The translations under genes were made by a program, and so were the position numbers. From Hyphomonadaceae bacterium (GTDB lineage Bacteria > Pseudomonadota > Alphaproteobacteria > Caulobacterales > Hyphomonadaceae), in contig JADKDU010000002.1 in NCBI GenBank assembly GCA_016714495.1, positions 1 to 64,000 on the forward strand: a stretch of DNA of 64,000 nucleotides, written 5' to 3'. The notes below the pieces were generated by a model. It was not told the DNA's origin. It did not search any database and saw only the letters and a program-made list of their open reading frames with translations. Of this stretch, positions 37,379-47,217 are shown one piece after another (positions within the stretch are counted from its first letter, which is position 1; each line of letters starts with the position of its first letter).

Positions 37379-37879
37379 ATGATCCGTTACGCTGCGTTTG
37401 CCTGCCTCGCGCTGGTCGCCTGTGCGCCAGAAGCCAAGCCGCCGGAAACGCCCGCTCCAGCGGAGCAACCTGCGGCTACGCCGCAGGCGCCGGCGAGCGA
37501 TGCCGCAAAGTACAAGCCAGCTGAAATCGGCGAGATCACCGTGAAATTGCCGCTGGCTGGCGCGCGCGTGACCAGCCCTTTGACCGCGGAAGGCGTCGCC
37601 AACAATGACTGGTTCTTCGAAGGGCAGTTCGTGGCGGAGATTCTGGTCAACGGCGAGATGATCGCGCAGGCGCCCGCGATGCAGTCGGGCGACAAGAGCT
37701 GGACCGATCCAGGTCCTGTGGAGTTCAGGGCCGAATTACCGTTCGATGTGACACAGGAGCAAAACGCCGAGTTGATTCTCAGTGAGGACATGCCGGAGTT
37801 TATCGACGAGGCGAATGATATTCGTGGCCCGGCCCGTTCAGTGCGCATTTCAATCGTGCTGCTGCCGCCCGCAAAGTGA
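37379..37879 (+). CDS. Gmad2 domain lipoprotein
   Basis: A 166-residue lipoprotein: lipobox LVAC (Cys15), a Pro/Ala/Glu linker (residues 16-45), then an immunoglobulin-like Gmad2 domain. ITVKLPLAGARVTSPLTAEGVANNDWFFEGQFVAEILVNGE, then a Pro/Phe strand EFRAELPFD and IRGPARSVRISIVLL, follow the Gmad2 pattern known from spore germination proteins and outer-membrane-associated proteins. AAGGAG precedes the ATG. The stop overlaps the GTG of selO (GTGA), so the two are translationally coupled. Confidence 0.78.
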   Translation: MIRYAAFACLALVACAPEAKPPETPAPAEQPAATPQAPASDAAKYKPAEIGEITVKLPLAGARVTSPLTAEGVANNDWFFEGQFVAEILVNGEMIAQAPAMQSGDKSWTDPGPVEFRAELPFDVTQEQNAELILSEDMPEFIDEANDIRGPARSVRISIVLLPPAK

Positions 37880-39288
37880 GCGCACGTTTCCGTCCCGAAA
37901 AGGCGATCCTTGAACTCGATGGCCGGTTTCACACAGCTGTCGATCCCGCCGATTTTGCGCAGCACGTCACGCGGTGGCGAAATCAGCGATGGGCGGAGCA
38001 AGTGGGACTTGGCGCGCTGAGCGAGGTTGAGTGGATCGAGCATTTTGGAAAGTTCGCGCCGCTTGAGGGCTCGTTGCCCAAGCCGCTGGCGCTGGCTTAT
38101 CACGGGCATCAGTTCCAAGTTTACAACCCGCAGATCGGCGACGGGCGCGGCTTTCTGTTCGCGCAGTTGCGGGATGGGCAGGGCAGGCTGCTGGACCTTG
38201 GAACCAAGGGATCGGGACAGACGCCGTGGTCGCGCACAGGCGATGGCCGCCTGACGCTAAAGGGCGGTGTTCGGGAGATCATGGCGGCCGGAATGCTGGA
38301 GGCGCTGGGCGTCTACACCTCGAAAGCATTCTCGCTGATTGAGACCGGCGAACAATTGCATCGGCACGACGAGCCGTCGCCAACGCGCTCATCGGTGCTG
38401 GTGCGGCTGTCGCACAGCCATATTCGGTTCGGCACATTCCAGCGGCAGGCTTACGCGGGCGACGCCGACGCTATCGGCAAGCTGGTCGAGTACTGCATCC
38501 GCCATTATCACCCGACCGCCGCCGGAGCGGACATGGCGGTTTCTGCGGCGGGATTGCTGCGCGAGATCGTGGCGACGACCGCGGAGCTTGCCGCATCGTG
38601 GATGTCCGCAGGATTTGTCCACGGCGTGCTGAATACCGATAACATGGTGGTGACCGGGGAAAGCTTCGATTACGGGCCGTGGCGCTTCCTTCCGTACTCC
38701 GATCCCAGCTTCACGGCGGCCTATTTCGACGAGCAGGGGCTCTATGCGTTCGGCCGCCAGCCTTCCGCTGCGCTGTGGAACCTGAGCCAGCTGGCGTCAT
38801 GCCTGACGCTTGTGGCGGACGCGCCTTTGCTTGAACCCGAGCTGCAGCGGTTCGCTGCGCTGTATCGAGCAGCATTCCGGGATCGGATGCTCAGGGTGCT
38901 CGGCCTGAAGTCTCTTAGCGAAGAAGATGATCTTGCTCTTCTCAAATCGCTGTTTGGCTGGATGAATGAGACGCGCGCGGCGTGGCCACAGGTCTTCTTC
39001 GACTGGTTCGGGGGTCCGGCCAGTGAGGGGCGAGCGGCGACCAGTCCCCTGGCGAAGCTCTATGCGGCGCCGAGTTTCGCGCCAGTGCGCAGGGCTCTGA
39101 TGCTGCATGAGGCGGAACGGCCCGAGCGTCTGTCCCATGTCTATTTCAGATCGGCCGCGCCTGTCAGTCTCGTGATCGAGGAAGTCGAGGCGGCGTGGGA
39201 GCACATTGCCGAGCGTGATGACTGGGGACCGTTCAACCAGCATATGGCGCGAATCGAAAATGCACGCCAGGCGCTGTCGCCGCCGTAG
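37876..39288 (+). CDS. selO: Protein adenylyltransferase SelO (YdiU family)
   Basis: A 470-residue pseudokinase that transfers AMP to Ser/Thr/Tyr of target proteins in redox homeostasis. Conserved blocks are YHGHQFQVYNPQIGDGRGFLF (about 74-95), LDLGTKGSGQTPWSRTGDGRLTLKGGVREIMAAGML, and the catalytic stretch VHGVLNTDNMVVTGESFDYGPWRF. It is close to the usual 480-residue bacterial length. Start is GTG overlapping the preceding lipoprotein stop; that pairing is unusual. Confidence 0.93.
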   Translation: MSARFRPEKAILELDGRFHTAVDPADFAQHVTRWRNQRWAEQVGLGALSEVEWIEHFGKFAPLEGSLPKPLALAYHGHQFQVYNPQIGDGRGFLFAQLRDGQGRLLDLGTKGSGQTPWSRTGDGRLTLKGGVREIMAAGMLEALGVYTSKAFSLIETGEQLHRHDEPSPTRSSVLVRLSHSHIRFGTFQRQAYAGDADAIGKLVEYCIRHYHPTAAGADMAVSAAGLLREIVATTAELAASWMSAGFVHGVLNTDNMVVTGESFDYGPWRFLPYSDPSFTAAYFDEQGLYAFGRQPSAALWNLSQLASCLTLVADAPLLEPELQRFAALYRAAFRDRMLRVLGLKSLSEEDDLALLKSLFGWMNETRAAWPQVFFDWFGGPASEGRAATSPLAKLYAAPSFAPVRRALMLHEAERPERLSHVYFRSAAPVSLVIEEVEAAWEHIAERDDWGPFNQHMARIENARQALSPP

Positions 39289-39422
39289 GTTAAGACCGGA
39301 AACCTCATTAAATACGGCCATTTTCACGACACAGTCGCACCGAAAACCCCTCCGGCCCTACGAGTTTGTTAACTGTTATCACGCGAGATGACATCGAGCA
39401 TTCCTAGCCTCGGTCGCCGTCC

Positions 39423-42209
39423 ATGTCGTCCGCTCCTCTTCCATTGGGTTCGGCATCGCCTCCTGAGGTGATCGAGAAGTCATTCGCGGTGGCCACCGAG
39501 CATTTCCTGAATTCGGTTTCCGAAGCTTTCGCCCTTATCGATCAGGACGGGCGCGTCGTCCGCGCAAACATCGCCTATCGGCGCCTAACCGGTCCGGCGG
39601 GCGGAGCACATGACGCGTCCATCATCTCCTATCTCGACGCTGAACGGCGGGAGCAGGTGCGTGAAGCGCTTCGGACGCTGAACGAGAAGACGCCGACGCG
39701 TTCGCTGCAGATGCGTTTCAAGATCGGCCACGATTTCAAGCTGATCGATGCGGAATTGTCCTGGCTGGGGCCGGCAGGTCTGGTCTCATTTGTGGGCCGG
39801 GATGTGACGCGACAAGATACGCTGGAGCGCGAGCGTCTCGAAACCGCGACGGCGCGCGATGCGGTGGAGCAGGTTGGCGATATCGGCCACTGGCGCGCCG
39901 GCCGGGATTTTAAGTTGCAGTGTTCGCCGGGCGCCTCGCGCATTCTGGGCCTTGATCCCGCGGCGCCGCCCCTGGTGCTGACAGATTTCGCAGCAATGAT
40001 CGTGGTCGAGGAACGCCAGAGTGTGGTGGCTGCCGCGCGCGATGCTTTCGAGAAGCGGAAGCCTGTGCGGCAGACATTCCGGATGCGTCGCGCCGACGGC
40101 ACAACGCGCATGATCCAGGTCGCTGGCTCGCCGTCGATCGATGCGCGTGGCCAGATCGAGGCGATGCACGGGGTCGTGGTCGACAAGACAGATAGTCATG
40201 CTGCGTTGCAGGCCGCCATGAACGCGGACTCGACTGTGCGCCGGTTCGTGCAGGCTGCGCCCATGTCGATCGCGATGTACGACAAGGAAATGCGCGTGAT
40301 GATGGCCAGCGAAAGCTGGCTAGCCGAGCGCAGGGTGAAGCAGGAAGACGCTCTCGGCCGGTCGATCTATGACCTATTGCCATGGACGCCGGAGAAATGG
40401 CGCACCGTGCACCGGCAGGTGTTGCGCGGTGAATCGATGAGTTGCGACCGCGACCGCTTCGATCGCCGTGGCGGCAAGGTCGGCTGGCTGAAATGGTCCG
40501 CCGCCCCCTGGCGCGACGGCGAAGGCGCCATCGGGGGCATCGTGATGATGCACGAAGACGTCACCTCCATCGTCGAAGCGCAGCACGAGGTCGAATCGTC
40601 CAAGGAGCGCATGTCGTTCGGGATGAGCATCACCCAGATGATGATCTGGGAACTCGATTTCGAGATGCGGGAAACCTATCTCGAGGGCGACTGGAAGCAT
40701 TTCTTCCCGCAGCGGCCGACCTTCGATTCGCTCACTGGCGGCGACAGCTGGATCCATCCGTCCGATCGCGAGATGTTGGCCAACAAATGGCGCGCGCATC
40801 TCGCTGGCGGCCCGCCTTACACAGCCGAGTATCGGGTCAGCTTCGTCGATGGACGCGAGATCTGGCATGCGGCGTCGATCCGCATTCTGAAGACGGTTAA
40901 GGGTTCGCCCGCACGGGCCTTCGCTGTGATCCAGGACATCACGGCGCGCAAGAACATCGAGATCAAGGCGATGGAAGCCGAGCAGCGCGCGCTGGTCGCG
41001 GCGGCTGCGAAGTCGGACTTCCTCTCCAACATGAGCCACGAAATCCGCACGCCGCTCAACGGCGTGCTCGCGGTGTCCGAAGTGCTCGCCCGTACGCAGC
41101 TTGATGAACGGCAAGGCGAGATGGTGCGTCTCATCTCGACATCAGGCCGCACGCTATTGCGCGTGATGGACGATCTGGTCGAGTTCTCGCGTCTCGAGGG
41201 CGACGAAATTCAGTTCGACGTGCGTCCATTCGAGCTGGAAGAAACGCTGCGCAATACATGCGAGGCGGCGCGGACGCGCGCGGAGGCAAAGGGCCTGCGC
41301 TTCGAAACATTCGTTTCTGCAAGCTGCGACGGCGTATTCCGCGGCGATCCCGTGCGCATCGGACAGGTGCTAGGCAACCTGCTCAACAATGCGGTCAAGT
41401 TCACCGAAGAGGGCCACATCAGCGTTTCCGCCACGGTAGAAGAGGGGGCGGAGGGCAAGACGCAGCTTCGCATGTCAGTCAGCGACAGCGGCGTTGGCTT
41501 CCCTCCCGACCTGGCGGACCGGATTTTCGAACGCTTCGAGCAGGCAGACATTTCAACGTCGCGCAAGTTCGGCGGGCTGGGGCTCGGCCTATCCATTGTA
41601 AAGCGTCTGGTTGAGCTGATGAAAGGCAAGGTGAGCGCGCAGTCTAAGGAAGGCGAAGGTTCGACGTTCGAGGTCATCTGTCCGATCTCACGCGACCGCA
41701 TCGCAGCCTTGGGCGCCATCACGGCGGTCGCAGTCGAGGATTTCGATACCGAGACGCGTATCGAGAACCTTCGCCTGCTGGTCGCCGAAGATAATCCGAT
41801 GAACCGCCGTGTTGTGGAATTGCTGCTGGCTCAATCGGGTCTGCAGATCACGTTTGCGGAAAACGGCAAGGAAGCCGTCGAGAAGTTCTCGACCAGCCGG
41901 TTCGATCTCGTGCTAATGGATCTTCAAATGCCGATCATGGGCGGGCTTGCCGCCATGCGCGCCATTCGTGCGTGGGAGCGCGAAAGCGGCCGGCCGCCGA
42001 CGCCCATGCTCGCCGTTTCCGCCAACGCGACCGACGAACACGTGCTGGAAGCGAAAGAGGCTGGCGCTGACGACCATGTCGCCAAGCCGATCGTGCGCGA
42101 AATCCTGTTCGAGGCGATTGCCCGCTACGCCAAGCCGATCCGCGGCGAAGGTCGCACGAGCTTCGATGATGGCGACTTTGATCTCGATGAGTTCGATATC
42201 GCGGTCTGA
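39423..42209 (+). CDS. Multi-PAS hybrid histidine kinase with receiver domain
   Basis: A 928-residue cytosolic sensor kinase with no membrane span. At least four PAS modules can be seen (about 20-130, 140-255, 265-385, 395-515). The HisKA H-box is FLSNMSHEIRTPLNG (about 535-550), the ATPase has NLLNNAVKFTEEGH, DSGVGFP and KFGGLGLGLSIV, and a receiver at 780-900 has VAEDNPMNRRVV, DLVLMDLQMPIMGG with the phospho-Asp, and the conserved Lys of VAKPI. No partner regulator or phosphotransfer gene is adjacent. The sensed signal is unknown. Confidence 0.93.
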   Translation: MSSAPLPLGSASPPEVIEKSFAVATEHFLNSVSEAFALIDQDGRVVRANIAYRRLTGPAGGAHDASIISYLDAERREQVREALRTLNEKTPTRSLQMRFKIGHDFKLIDAELSWLGPAGLVSFVGRDVTRQDTLERERLETATARDAVEQVGDIGHWRAGRDFKLQCSPGASRILGLDPAAPPLVLTDFAAMIVVEERQSVVAAARDAFEKRKPVRQTFRMRRADGTTRMIQVAGSPSIDARGQIEAMHGVVVDKTDSHAALQAAMNADSTVRRFVQAAPMSIAMYDKEMRVMMASESWLAERRVKQEDALGRSIYDLLPWTPEKWRTVHRQVLRGESMSCDRDRFDRRGGKVGWLKWSAAPWRDGEGAIGGIVMMHEDVTSIVEAQHEVESSKERMSFGMSITQMMIWELDFEMRETYLEGDWKHFFPQRPTFDSLTGGDSWIHPSDREMLANKWRAHLAGGPPYTAEYRVSFVDGREIWHAASIRILKTVKGSPARAFAVIQDITARKNIEIKAMEAEQRALVAAAAKSDFLSNMSHEIRTPLNGVLAVSEVLARTQLDERQGEMVRLISTSGRTLLRVMDDLVEFSRLEGDEIQFDVRPFELEETLRNTCEAARTRAEAKGLRFETFVSASCDGVFRGDPVRIGQVLGNLLNNAVKFTEEGHISVSATVEEGAEGKTQLRMSVSDSGVGFPPDLADRIFERFEQADISTSRKFGGLGLGLSIVKRLVELMKGKVSAQSKEGEGSTFEVICPISRDRIAALGAITAVAVEDFDTETRIENLRLLVAEDNPMNRRVVELLLAQSGLQITFAENGKEAVEKFSTSRFDLVLMDLQMPIMGGLAAMRAIRAWERESGRPPTPMLAVSANATDEHVLEAKEAGADDHVAKPIVREILFEAIARYAKPIRGEGRTSFDDGDFDLDEFDIAV

Positions 42210-42217
42210 TCGCCGCT

Positions 42218-42913
42218 TCAGCGACCGACAGACGGAAACCACTGCCGGAAGGCGTCGCCGACTGAACCAGGCGCATAGACGCCAAACATTATTAGGCCGA
42301 GCGTCAGGACGTGTAGAGCTGTGATCAGCCCGGTCACCATGACGAAGCCGGGCTTGTAGGTCTTGTGGCGAAGCACGTGTTGCGCCAGCAGGCCGCCAAT
42401 GATCCCAAACGTGAGATCGAGCAGATGCAGACGACGCTCCGGCTCGCGCCATTCACGCCGCGCGGCCGCACGCTTGTCCGCCTGATAGAACAGGAAGGAG
42501 GCGATGCCGGCGATCAGGTAGAGCAGGCCGACCCAGGGCGGGAAGCGTCCCAGCATGATGTCGTTCGCAAGCAGCACGAGGATCACGGCGGCCGCCGACA
42601 CGCGGATTGATATGCCGAGCATGCCGGGGTCGGCCTTTGGGCGCGCCGGCGCTGGAGCGGGATCGGGCGCAGAGCGAACGGCTGGCGCCGCCTTGGCTTT
42701 CGGCGCGCCATGATTGTGCACATTGATGGCGACAGGCCGGCCGTTGGAACCCTGGCCGATCTCGTAGGACAGGCTGTCACCGGCCTTCGGCCGCTCGACG
42801 CTTTTCCCGATCGACTTCATGTGAACATAGATTTTGCCGCCGGCGGGGCGTTGGATGAATCCAAAGCCCCGTGCGTCGTGCCAGTCGACAAGTATGCCCG
42901 TTTCGCGCGTCAC
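42218..42913 (-). CDS. Cold-shock domain fused to DUF1294 membrane domain
   Basis: A 231-residue protein. Residues 1-68 are a cold-shock/OB domain (RGFGFIQRPAGGKIYVHMKSI, an RNP-1-like region) with a loop up to NVHNHG. A linker rich in Ala/Pro follows, then the DUF1294 membrane module (about 110-220) with about four helices and the motif DLTFGIIGGLLAQHVLRHKTYKPGF. This two-part architecture is known in proteobacteria. Nucleic-acid binding at the membrane is inferred. Confidence 0.85.
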   Translation of the reverse strand: MTRETGILVDWHDARGFGFIQRPAGGKIYVHMKSIGKSVERPKAGDSLSYEIGQGSNGRPVAINVHNHGAPKAKAAPAVRSAPDPAPAPARPKADPGMLGISIRVSAAAVILVLLANDIMLGRFPPWVGLLYLIAGIASFLFYQADKRAAARREWREPERRLHLLDLTFGIIGGLLAQHVLRHKTYKPGFVMVTGLITALHVLTLGLIMFGVYAPGSVGDAFRQWFPSVGR

Positions 42914-42929
42914 GCGTTACCCGATAGCG

Positions 42930-44897
42930 CTATTTGTTAGCGCGGTTCTTAACGAGATCGTCGACGACAGCAGGGTCGGCAAGCGTTGATGTGTCGCCAA
43001 GATTGGAGAAGTCGTTTTCCGCGATCTTGCGTAGGATGCGGCGCATGATCTTGCCCGAACGTGTTTTTGGAAGGCCCGGCGCGAACTGGATCAGGTCGGG
43101 CGAGGCAATCGGTCCGATTTCCTTGCGAACGTGATTGGTCAGCTCTTTCCGGAGGTCTTCCGTGGGCGTCTCGCCGGCCATCAGTGAAACGTAAGCGTAG
43201 ATACCCTGACCTTTGATATGGTGCGGGTAACCCACGACGGCTGATTCGGCGACTTTCGGATGCGAAACGAGCGCGCTTTCAACTTCTGCTGTGCCCATGC
43301 GGTGGCCGGAGACGTTGATGACGTCATCGACGCGGCCCGTGATCCAGTAATAGCCGTCTTCATCGCGCCGACAGCCATCGCCGGTGAAGTACTTGCCGGG
43401 ATAGGTGCGGAAGTAGGTGTCGACGAAGCGCGTATGATCGCCGTAGACCGTGCGCATCTGGCCGGGCCAGGAATCGAGGATGCACAGATTGCCGGCGGTT
43501 GCGCCTTCGAGAACCGCTCCCTTGTCGTCAACGAGTTGCGGACGGATCGAAAAGAATGGCTTTGCAGCCGAGCCTGGTTTGAGAGCGTGCGCGCCGGGCA
43601 GCGGCGTCATCAGCGCACCGCCCGTTTCCGTTTGCCACCATGTGTCGGCGATTGGGCAGCGCTCCTCGCCGACGATGCGGTAGTACCACTCCCATGCTTC
43701 GGGATTGATTGGCTCGCCGACCGAACCGAGCAGGCGCAGCGATTTACGCGATGAGCTGGTGACATAATCGTCGCCCGCGCCCATGAGCGCGCGCAGTGCG
43801 GTGGGCGCCGTGTAGAATGTCGTGACCTTGTGCTTGTCGACCGTCTTCCAGAACCGCGATGCGTCAGGGTAGGTCGGAACGCCCTCGAACATCAGTGTCG
43901 TCGCGCCATTCGCGAGCGGGCCGTAGACCACGTAAGTATGGCCCGTCACCCAGCCCACATCCGCCGTGCACCAGAAGACATCGTTTGGCTTGAGATCGAA
44001 GACGATCTCATGGGTCATCGACGCCCAGACGAGATAACCGCCCGTGGTGTGCAGCACGCCCTTTGGCTTTCCGGTGGAGCCGGAGGTGTAGAGGATGAAG
44101 AGCGGGTCCTCGGCGCTCATTTCTTCCGGCTCGCACTCGTCGGAGACGGTCTGGGCCAGATCATCATACCAATGATCGCGGGCCTCTGTCATGGCGATCT
44201 TGCCGCCCGTGCGTTTCACGACGATGACGGATTTGACCGGCGAGGTTGCGCCCAGACGGTCGAGCGCGGCGTCGACATTGGCCTTAAGCGGAATCGGTTT
44301 CCCGCCGCGAAGGCCTTCATCGGCCGTTACCACGCAGGTCGAGCCGCAATCCTCGATGCGCCCTGCGATCGAATCCGGCGAGAAGCCGCCAAACACCACG
44401 GAGTGGATCGCGCCAATGCGCGCGCAAGCCAGCATCGTGTAGGCTGCTTCGGGGATCATCGGCATGTAGATGGTGACGCGGTCGCCCTTCTTGACGCCCT
44501 GCGCCTTCAGCACGTTGGCGAAGCGGCAGACTTGCGAATACAGCTCCGCATAGGTGACGTGCTTCGAGACGTTGGGATCATCGCCCTCAAACAGGATCGC
44601 TGTGACATCGGCCTTGTGGGGAAGGTGGCGGTCGATGCAGTTGGCCGATACGTTGAGCGTGCCGTCTTCGAACCATTTGATCTGAAGGTCGTTGGGATCG
44701 TTGGTTTTCGAGATGTCCCAGTTGACGTTCTTGACCTTGGTGTAGGGCCGCATCCAGCGCAGGCGCTTGCCGTGCTCGCGCCAGAAGGCTTCCGGATCAC
44801 TGATAGAGGCCGCGTACATTTCCTCGTACTTTGCGGCGTTCACCCGCGCCTTTGCCGCGAATTCCGGCGGCACGGGATAAACGTGGCTCTCGGACAT
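42930..44897 (-). CDS. acs: Acetyl-CoA synthetase
   Basis: A 655-residue AMP-forming enzyme making acetyl-CoA from acetate, ATP and CoA. P-loop ILYTSGSTGKPKGVLHTTGGYL (about 265-286), WWQTETGG, and the C-terminal PKTRSGKIMRRILRKIA, whose lysine is the site of regulatory acetylation, are all intact. Length is standard. It stands alone with about 145 bases to the next gene. Confidence 0.97.
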   Translation of the reverse strand: MSESHVYPVPPEFAAKARVNAAKYEEMYAASISDPEAFWREHGKRLRWMRPYTKVKNVNWDISKTNDPNDLQIKWFEDGTLNVSANCIDRHLPHKADVTAILFEGDDPNVSKHVTYAELYSQVCRFANVLKAQGVKKGDRVTIYMPMIPEAAYTMLACARIGAIHSVVFGGFSPDSIAGRIEDCGSTCVVTADEGLRGGKPIPLKANVDAALDRLGATSPVKSVIVVKRTGGKIAMTEARDHWYDDLAQTVSDECEPEEMSAEDPLFILYTSGSTGKPKGVLHTTGGYLVWASMTHEIVFDLKPNDVFWCTADVGWVTGHTYVVYGPLANGATTLMFEGVPTYPDASRFWKTVDKHKVTTFYTAPTALRALMGAGDDYVTSSSRKSLRLLGSVGEPINPEAWEWYYRIVGEERCPIADTWWQTETGGALMTPLPGAHALKPGSAAKPFFSIRPQLVDDKGAVLEGATAGNLCILDSWPGQMRTVYGDHTRFVDTYFRTYPGKYFTGDGCRRDEDGYYWITGRVDDVINVSGHRMGTAEVESALVSHPKVAESAVVGYPHHIKGQGIYAYVSLMAGETPTEDLRKELTNHVRKEIGPIASPDLIQFAPGLPKTRSGKIMRRILRKIAENDFSNLGDTSTLADPAVVDDLVKNRANK

Positions 44898-45043
44898 GGG
44901 CGATCCTCCAGTGTGTCACGGCTTCTCTGACACGCTTCTTGGCCCATTTCGGTGCGAAGATGAAGCGTAGAACAAGAGCGAGTTTCGGGCCAGATCGTAG
45001 CACGAAGTCGCGTGTCTGCTGCTGATGCGAACTTGCAGGCGGA

Positions 45044-45859
45044 CTAGCCCACGAACGCTTTCTCGATCACGAACTCGGCGGGGTGGGCGTTGGAGCCCTC
45101 TTTGAGGCCGGCCTTTTCGACAAGCGCCTTGATGTCGTTGATCATGTCCATCGAGCCGCAGACCATGACGCGGTCAACCGCCGGGTCGAGCGGCGGGACT
45201 TCGAGATCGGCAAACAGCGTGCCTTTTTCGATGCAGGTTGTGATGCGGTCCTGGTTCGGCCAGGGTTCGCGCGTGACCGTCGTGTAGTGGACGAGGCGGC
45301 CGAAATACTCGCCAACGAGCGGATCATCGCGCAGGCTTTCGACCAGCTCCTGTCCGTATTTCAGTTCGCCTACTTCGCGGCAGGTGTGGGTCACGATTAC
45401 CTGTTCGAACCGCTCATAGGTTTCAGGGTCACGGATCACCGAAGCGAAGGGTGCGAGCCCGGTGCCGGTCGAGAAGCAGTACAGCCGCTTGCCGGGTGTG
45501 AGGGCGTCGTGGACCAGAGTGCCGGTCGACTTGCGGCCCAGCAGCACCTTGTCGCCTGGCCTGATCAGTTGGAGTTTCGAAGTCAGCGGACCGTCGGGCG
45601 CCTTGATCGAGAAGAATTCCAGCTCCTCGTCCCAGCTTGGGCTGGCGATCGAATAGGCGCGCAGCAGAGGCTTGCCGTTTGCCCCTTCGAGGCCGATCAT
45701 TACAAACTCGCCGGAGCGGAAACGGAACGCCGACGGCCGCGTGATCCGGAACGAGAACATGCGGTCGGTATAATGCTTGACCGACAGAACCGTCTCTTCC
45801 GTCGGGGCATTGGGTGACTTGGCAGGCTTTTCTGCGGGCTTATCAGCGGCTTCCGTCAT
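45044..45859 (-). CDS. fpr: Ferredoxin/flavodoxin-NADP reductase
   Basis: A 271-residue FAD enzyme that moves electrons between NADPH and ferredoxin or flavodoxin. FAD-binding RAYSIAS (about 82-88) and the NADP loop FSTGTGLAPFASVIRD are intact, and the C terminus is EKAFVG. A hydrophilic N-terminal tail (EAADKPAEKPAKSPNAPTEE) precedes the domain. ATG 45859 is preferred to 45976, whose extra 39 residues do not resemble the family. It could reduce a ferredoxin for sulfite reductase, since no CysJ is present; that is inference. Confidence 0.9.
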   Translation of the reverse strand: MTEAADKPAEKPAKSPNAPTEETVLSVKHYTDRMFSFRITRPSAFRFRSGEFVMIGLEGANGKPLLRAYSIASPSWDEELEFFSIKAPDGPLTSKLQLIRPGDKVLLGRKSTGTLVHDALTPGKRLYCFSTGTGLAPFASVIRDPETYERFEQVIVTHTCREVGELKYGQELVESLRDDPLVGEYFGRLVHYTTVTREPWPNQDRITTCIEKGTLFADLEVPPLDPAVDRVMVCGSMDMINDIKALVEKAGLKEGSNAHPAEFVIEKAFVG

Positions 45860-46095
45860 GGCGTCCTGGAGCTTTGACGGAGCCCCCCGTCCGGGCCCGT
45901 TTGCGCAGGCTGGACCTAGGGGGTAAGCGCGGCAAATGCAACTAATGCCAATGTTTAGCCGGAAAACCCCGGTCAACTGCCGAGGCGAGTGGTTAGCGCC
46001 ATAATCTCGCCCGCCACGCCATTTTGATACCTTGCCAAGGCGAAGCCGCCTATGCTGGCTGAGCTACCCTTTAAAGACCGGAGGAACCGGGACAT

Positions 46096-47211
46096 TTGCC
46101 GCGTCTGCTGACCATCATGCTCGGAGCGATCGCGCTGATCGTCGCCATTGTCGGCATTCGCTCCCTCATGCCCGGTGGCGACGACATCCGCGATGTGCAG
46201 GCCGACAAGATCCCGACCCTGGATAAGGCCCTGCCGGACGCCAGCCAGGGCCGGAATGGCATGCCTGTCGTGGTCATCCGGTCGCAGGCTGTCGAGCGGC
46301 CGTTGTTCCTGTCGGTGGGCGGACGCACTGAAGCACGCATTCTTGACGTGAAATCACAGTCCGCCGGCACGGTCACGCAAGCTCCTGTCACGGAGGGCAT
46401 GCTGGTCGAGAAGGACGCGCTCCTTTGTGGTCTCGACGTGGACGGCGCCAGCGCGAAGGTGCGCGAGGCGGAGGCCGCCATGGCCGGCAAGCGCCAGGCT
46501 TATGATGCGGCTGCAAAGCTAGTGGCGAATGGCTGGGCGACGCAGGGCCGGCTGACGAGCGCCAAGGCGGCGCTCGACGGCGCTCAGGCGTCTCTTGATG
46601 TCGCCCGGTCGGATCTGAGGAAGATGCAAGTACGTGCGCCCTTTCGCGGCGTGTTCGAGAAACGCAACGCGGACGTCGGGCAGTTTCTCAATCCGGGCGG
46701 CTCGTGCGGCGTCGTCGTCCAACTCGACCCGATCGTCTTTGTGGCGCAGGCGACGGAGAAGCAAGCAGGGCAGATCATTGTTGATGGCAATGCACGCGTT
46801 CGCCTGTCGGACGGCGCCGAGGTCGAAGGCAAGGTGACGTATCTCGCGCGCGTGGCCGATGCGTCCACGCGCCAGTTCAGGCTCGAGGTTTCCGTGCCAA
46901 ACCCGGGCAACGCCATCACGGTGGGCCGCACGGCGGAGATCAAGGTCGAAACGGGCCGGGGCTATGCTCACCGCGTCAGCCCCGCGCTGCTTCTGCCGGA
47001 CGACCAGGGTCGCATCGGCGTGCGCTTTGTGGATGTGGGTGGCGTGGTCAGCTTTGTACCGGCCGACATCATCGACGAGACGCCGGACGGCATCTGGGTC
47101 GCCGGCCTGCCACGCAATGCGCTGCTGGTCGCGGAGGGGCAGGACAACGTCAAAGCTGGCCTGCGCGTGACGCCAGATGTGCGCGAGATTCCCGGCGCCG
47201 TCGCGCCCTAG
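46096..47211 (+). CDS. RND-type efflux periplasmic adaptor protein
   Basis: A 371-residue membrane fusion protein of the HlyD/AcrA type. It has an N-terminal membrane anchor (about 5-25), a barrel-sandwich domain (RTEARILDVKSQSAGTVTQAPVTEGMLVEKDALLCGLD), an alpha hairpin (VREAEAAMAGKRQAYDAAAKL ... ALDGAQASLDVARSDLRKMQVRAPFRGVF) and a beta-barrel (VADASTRQFRLEVSVPNPG). It starts with TTG after GGAGG at 46080. No RND pump or outer-membrane channel gene follows, so it is an orphan adaptor. Confidence 0.87.
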   Translation: MPRLLTIMLGAIALIVAIVGIRSLMPGGDDIRDVQADKIPTLDKALPDASQGRNGMPVVVIRSQAVERPLFLSVGGRTEARILDVKSQSAGTVTQAPVTEGMLVEKDALLCGLDVDGASAKVREAEAAMAGKRQAYDAAAKLVANGWATQGRLTSAKAALDGAQASLDVARSDLRKMQVRAPFRGVFEKRNADVGQFLNPGGSCGVVVQLDPIVFVAQATEKQAGQIIVDGNARVRLSDGAEVEGKVTYLARVADASTRQFRLEVSVPNPGNAITVGRTAEIKVETGRGYAHRVSPALLLPDDQGRIGVRFVDVGGVVSFVPADIIDETPDGIWVAGLPRNALLVAEGQDNVKAGLRVTPDVREIPGAVAP

Positions 47212-47217
47212 CGTTCG

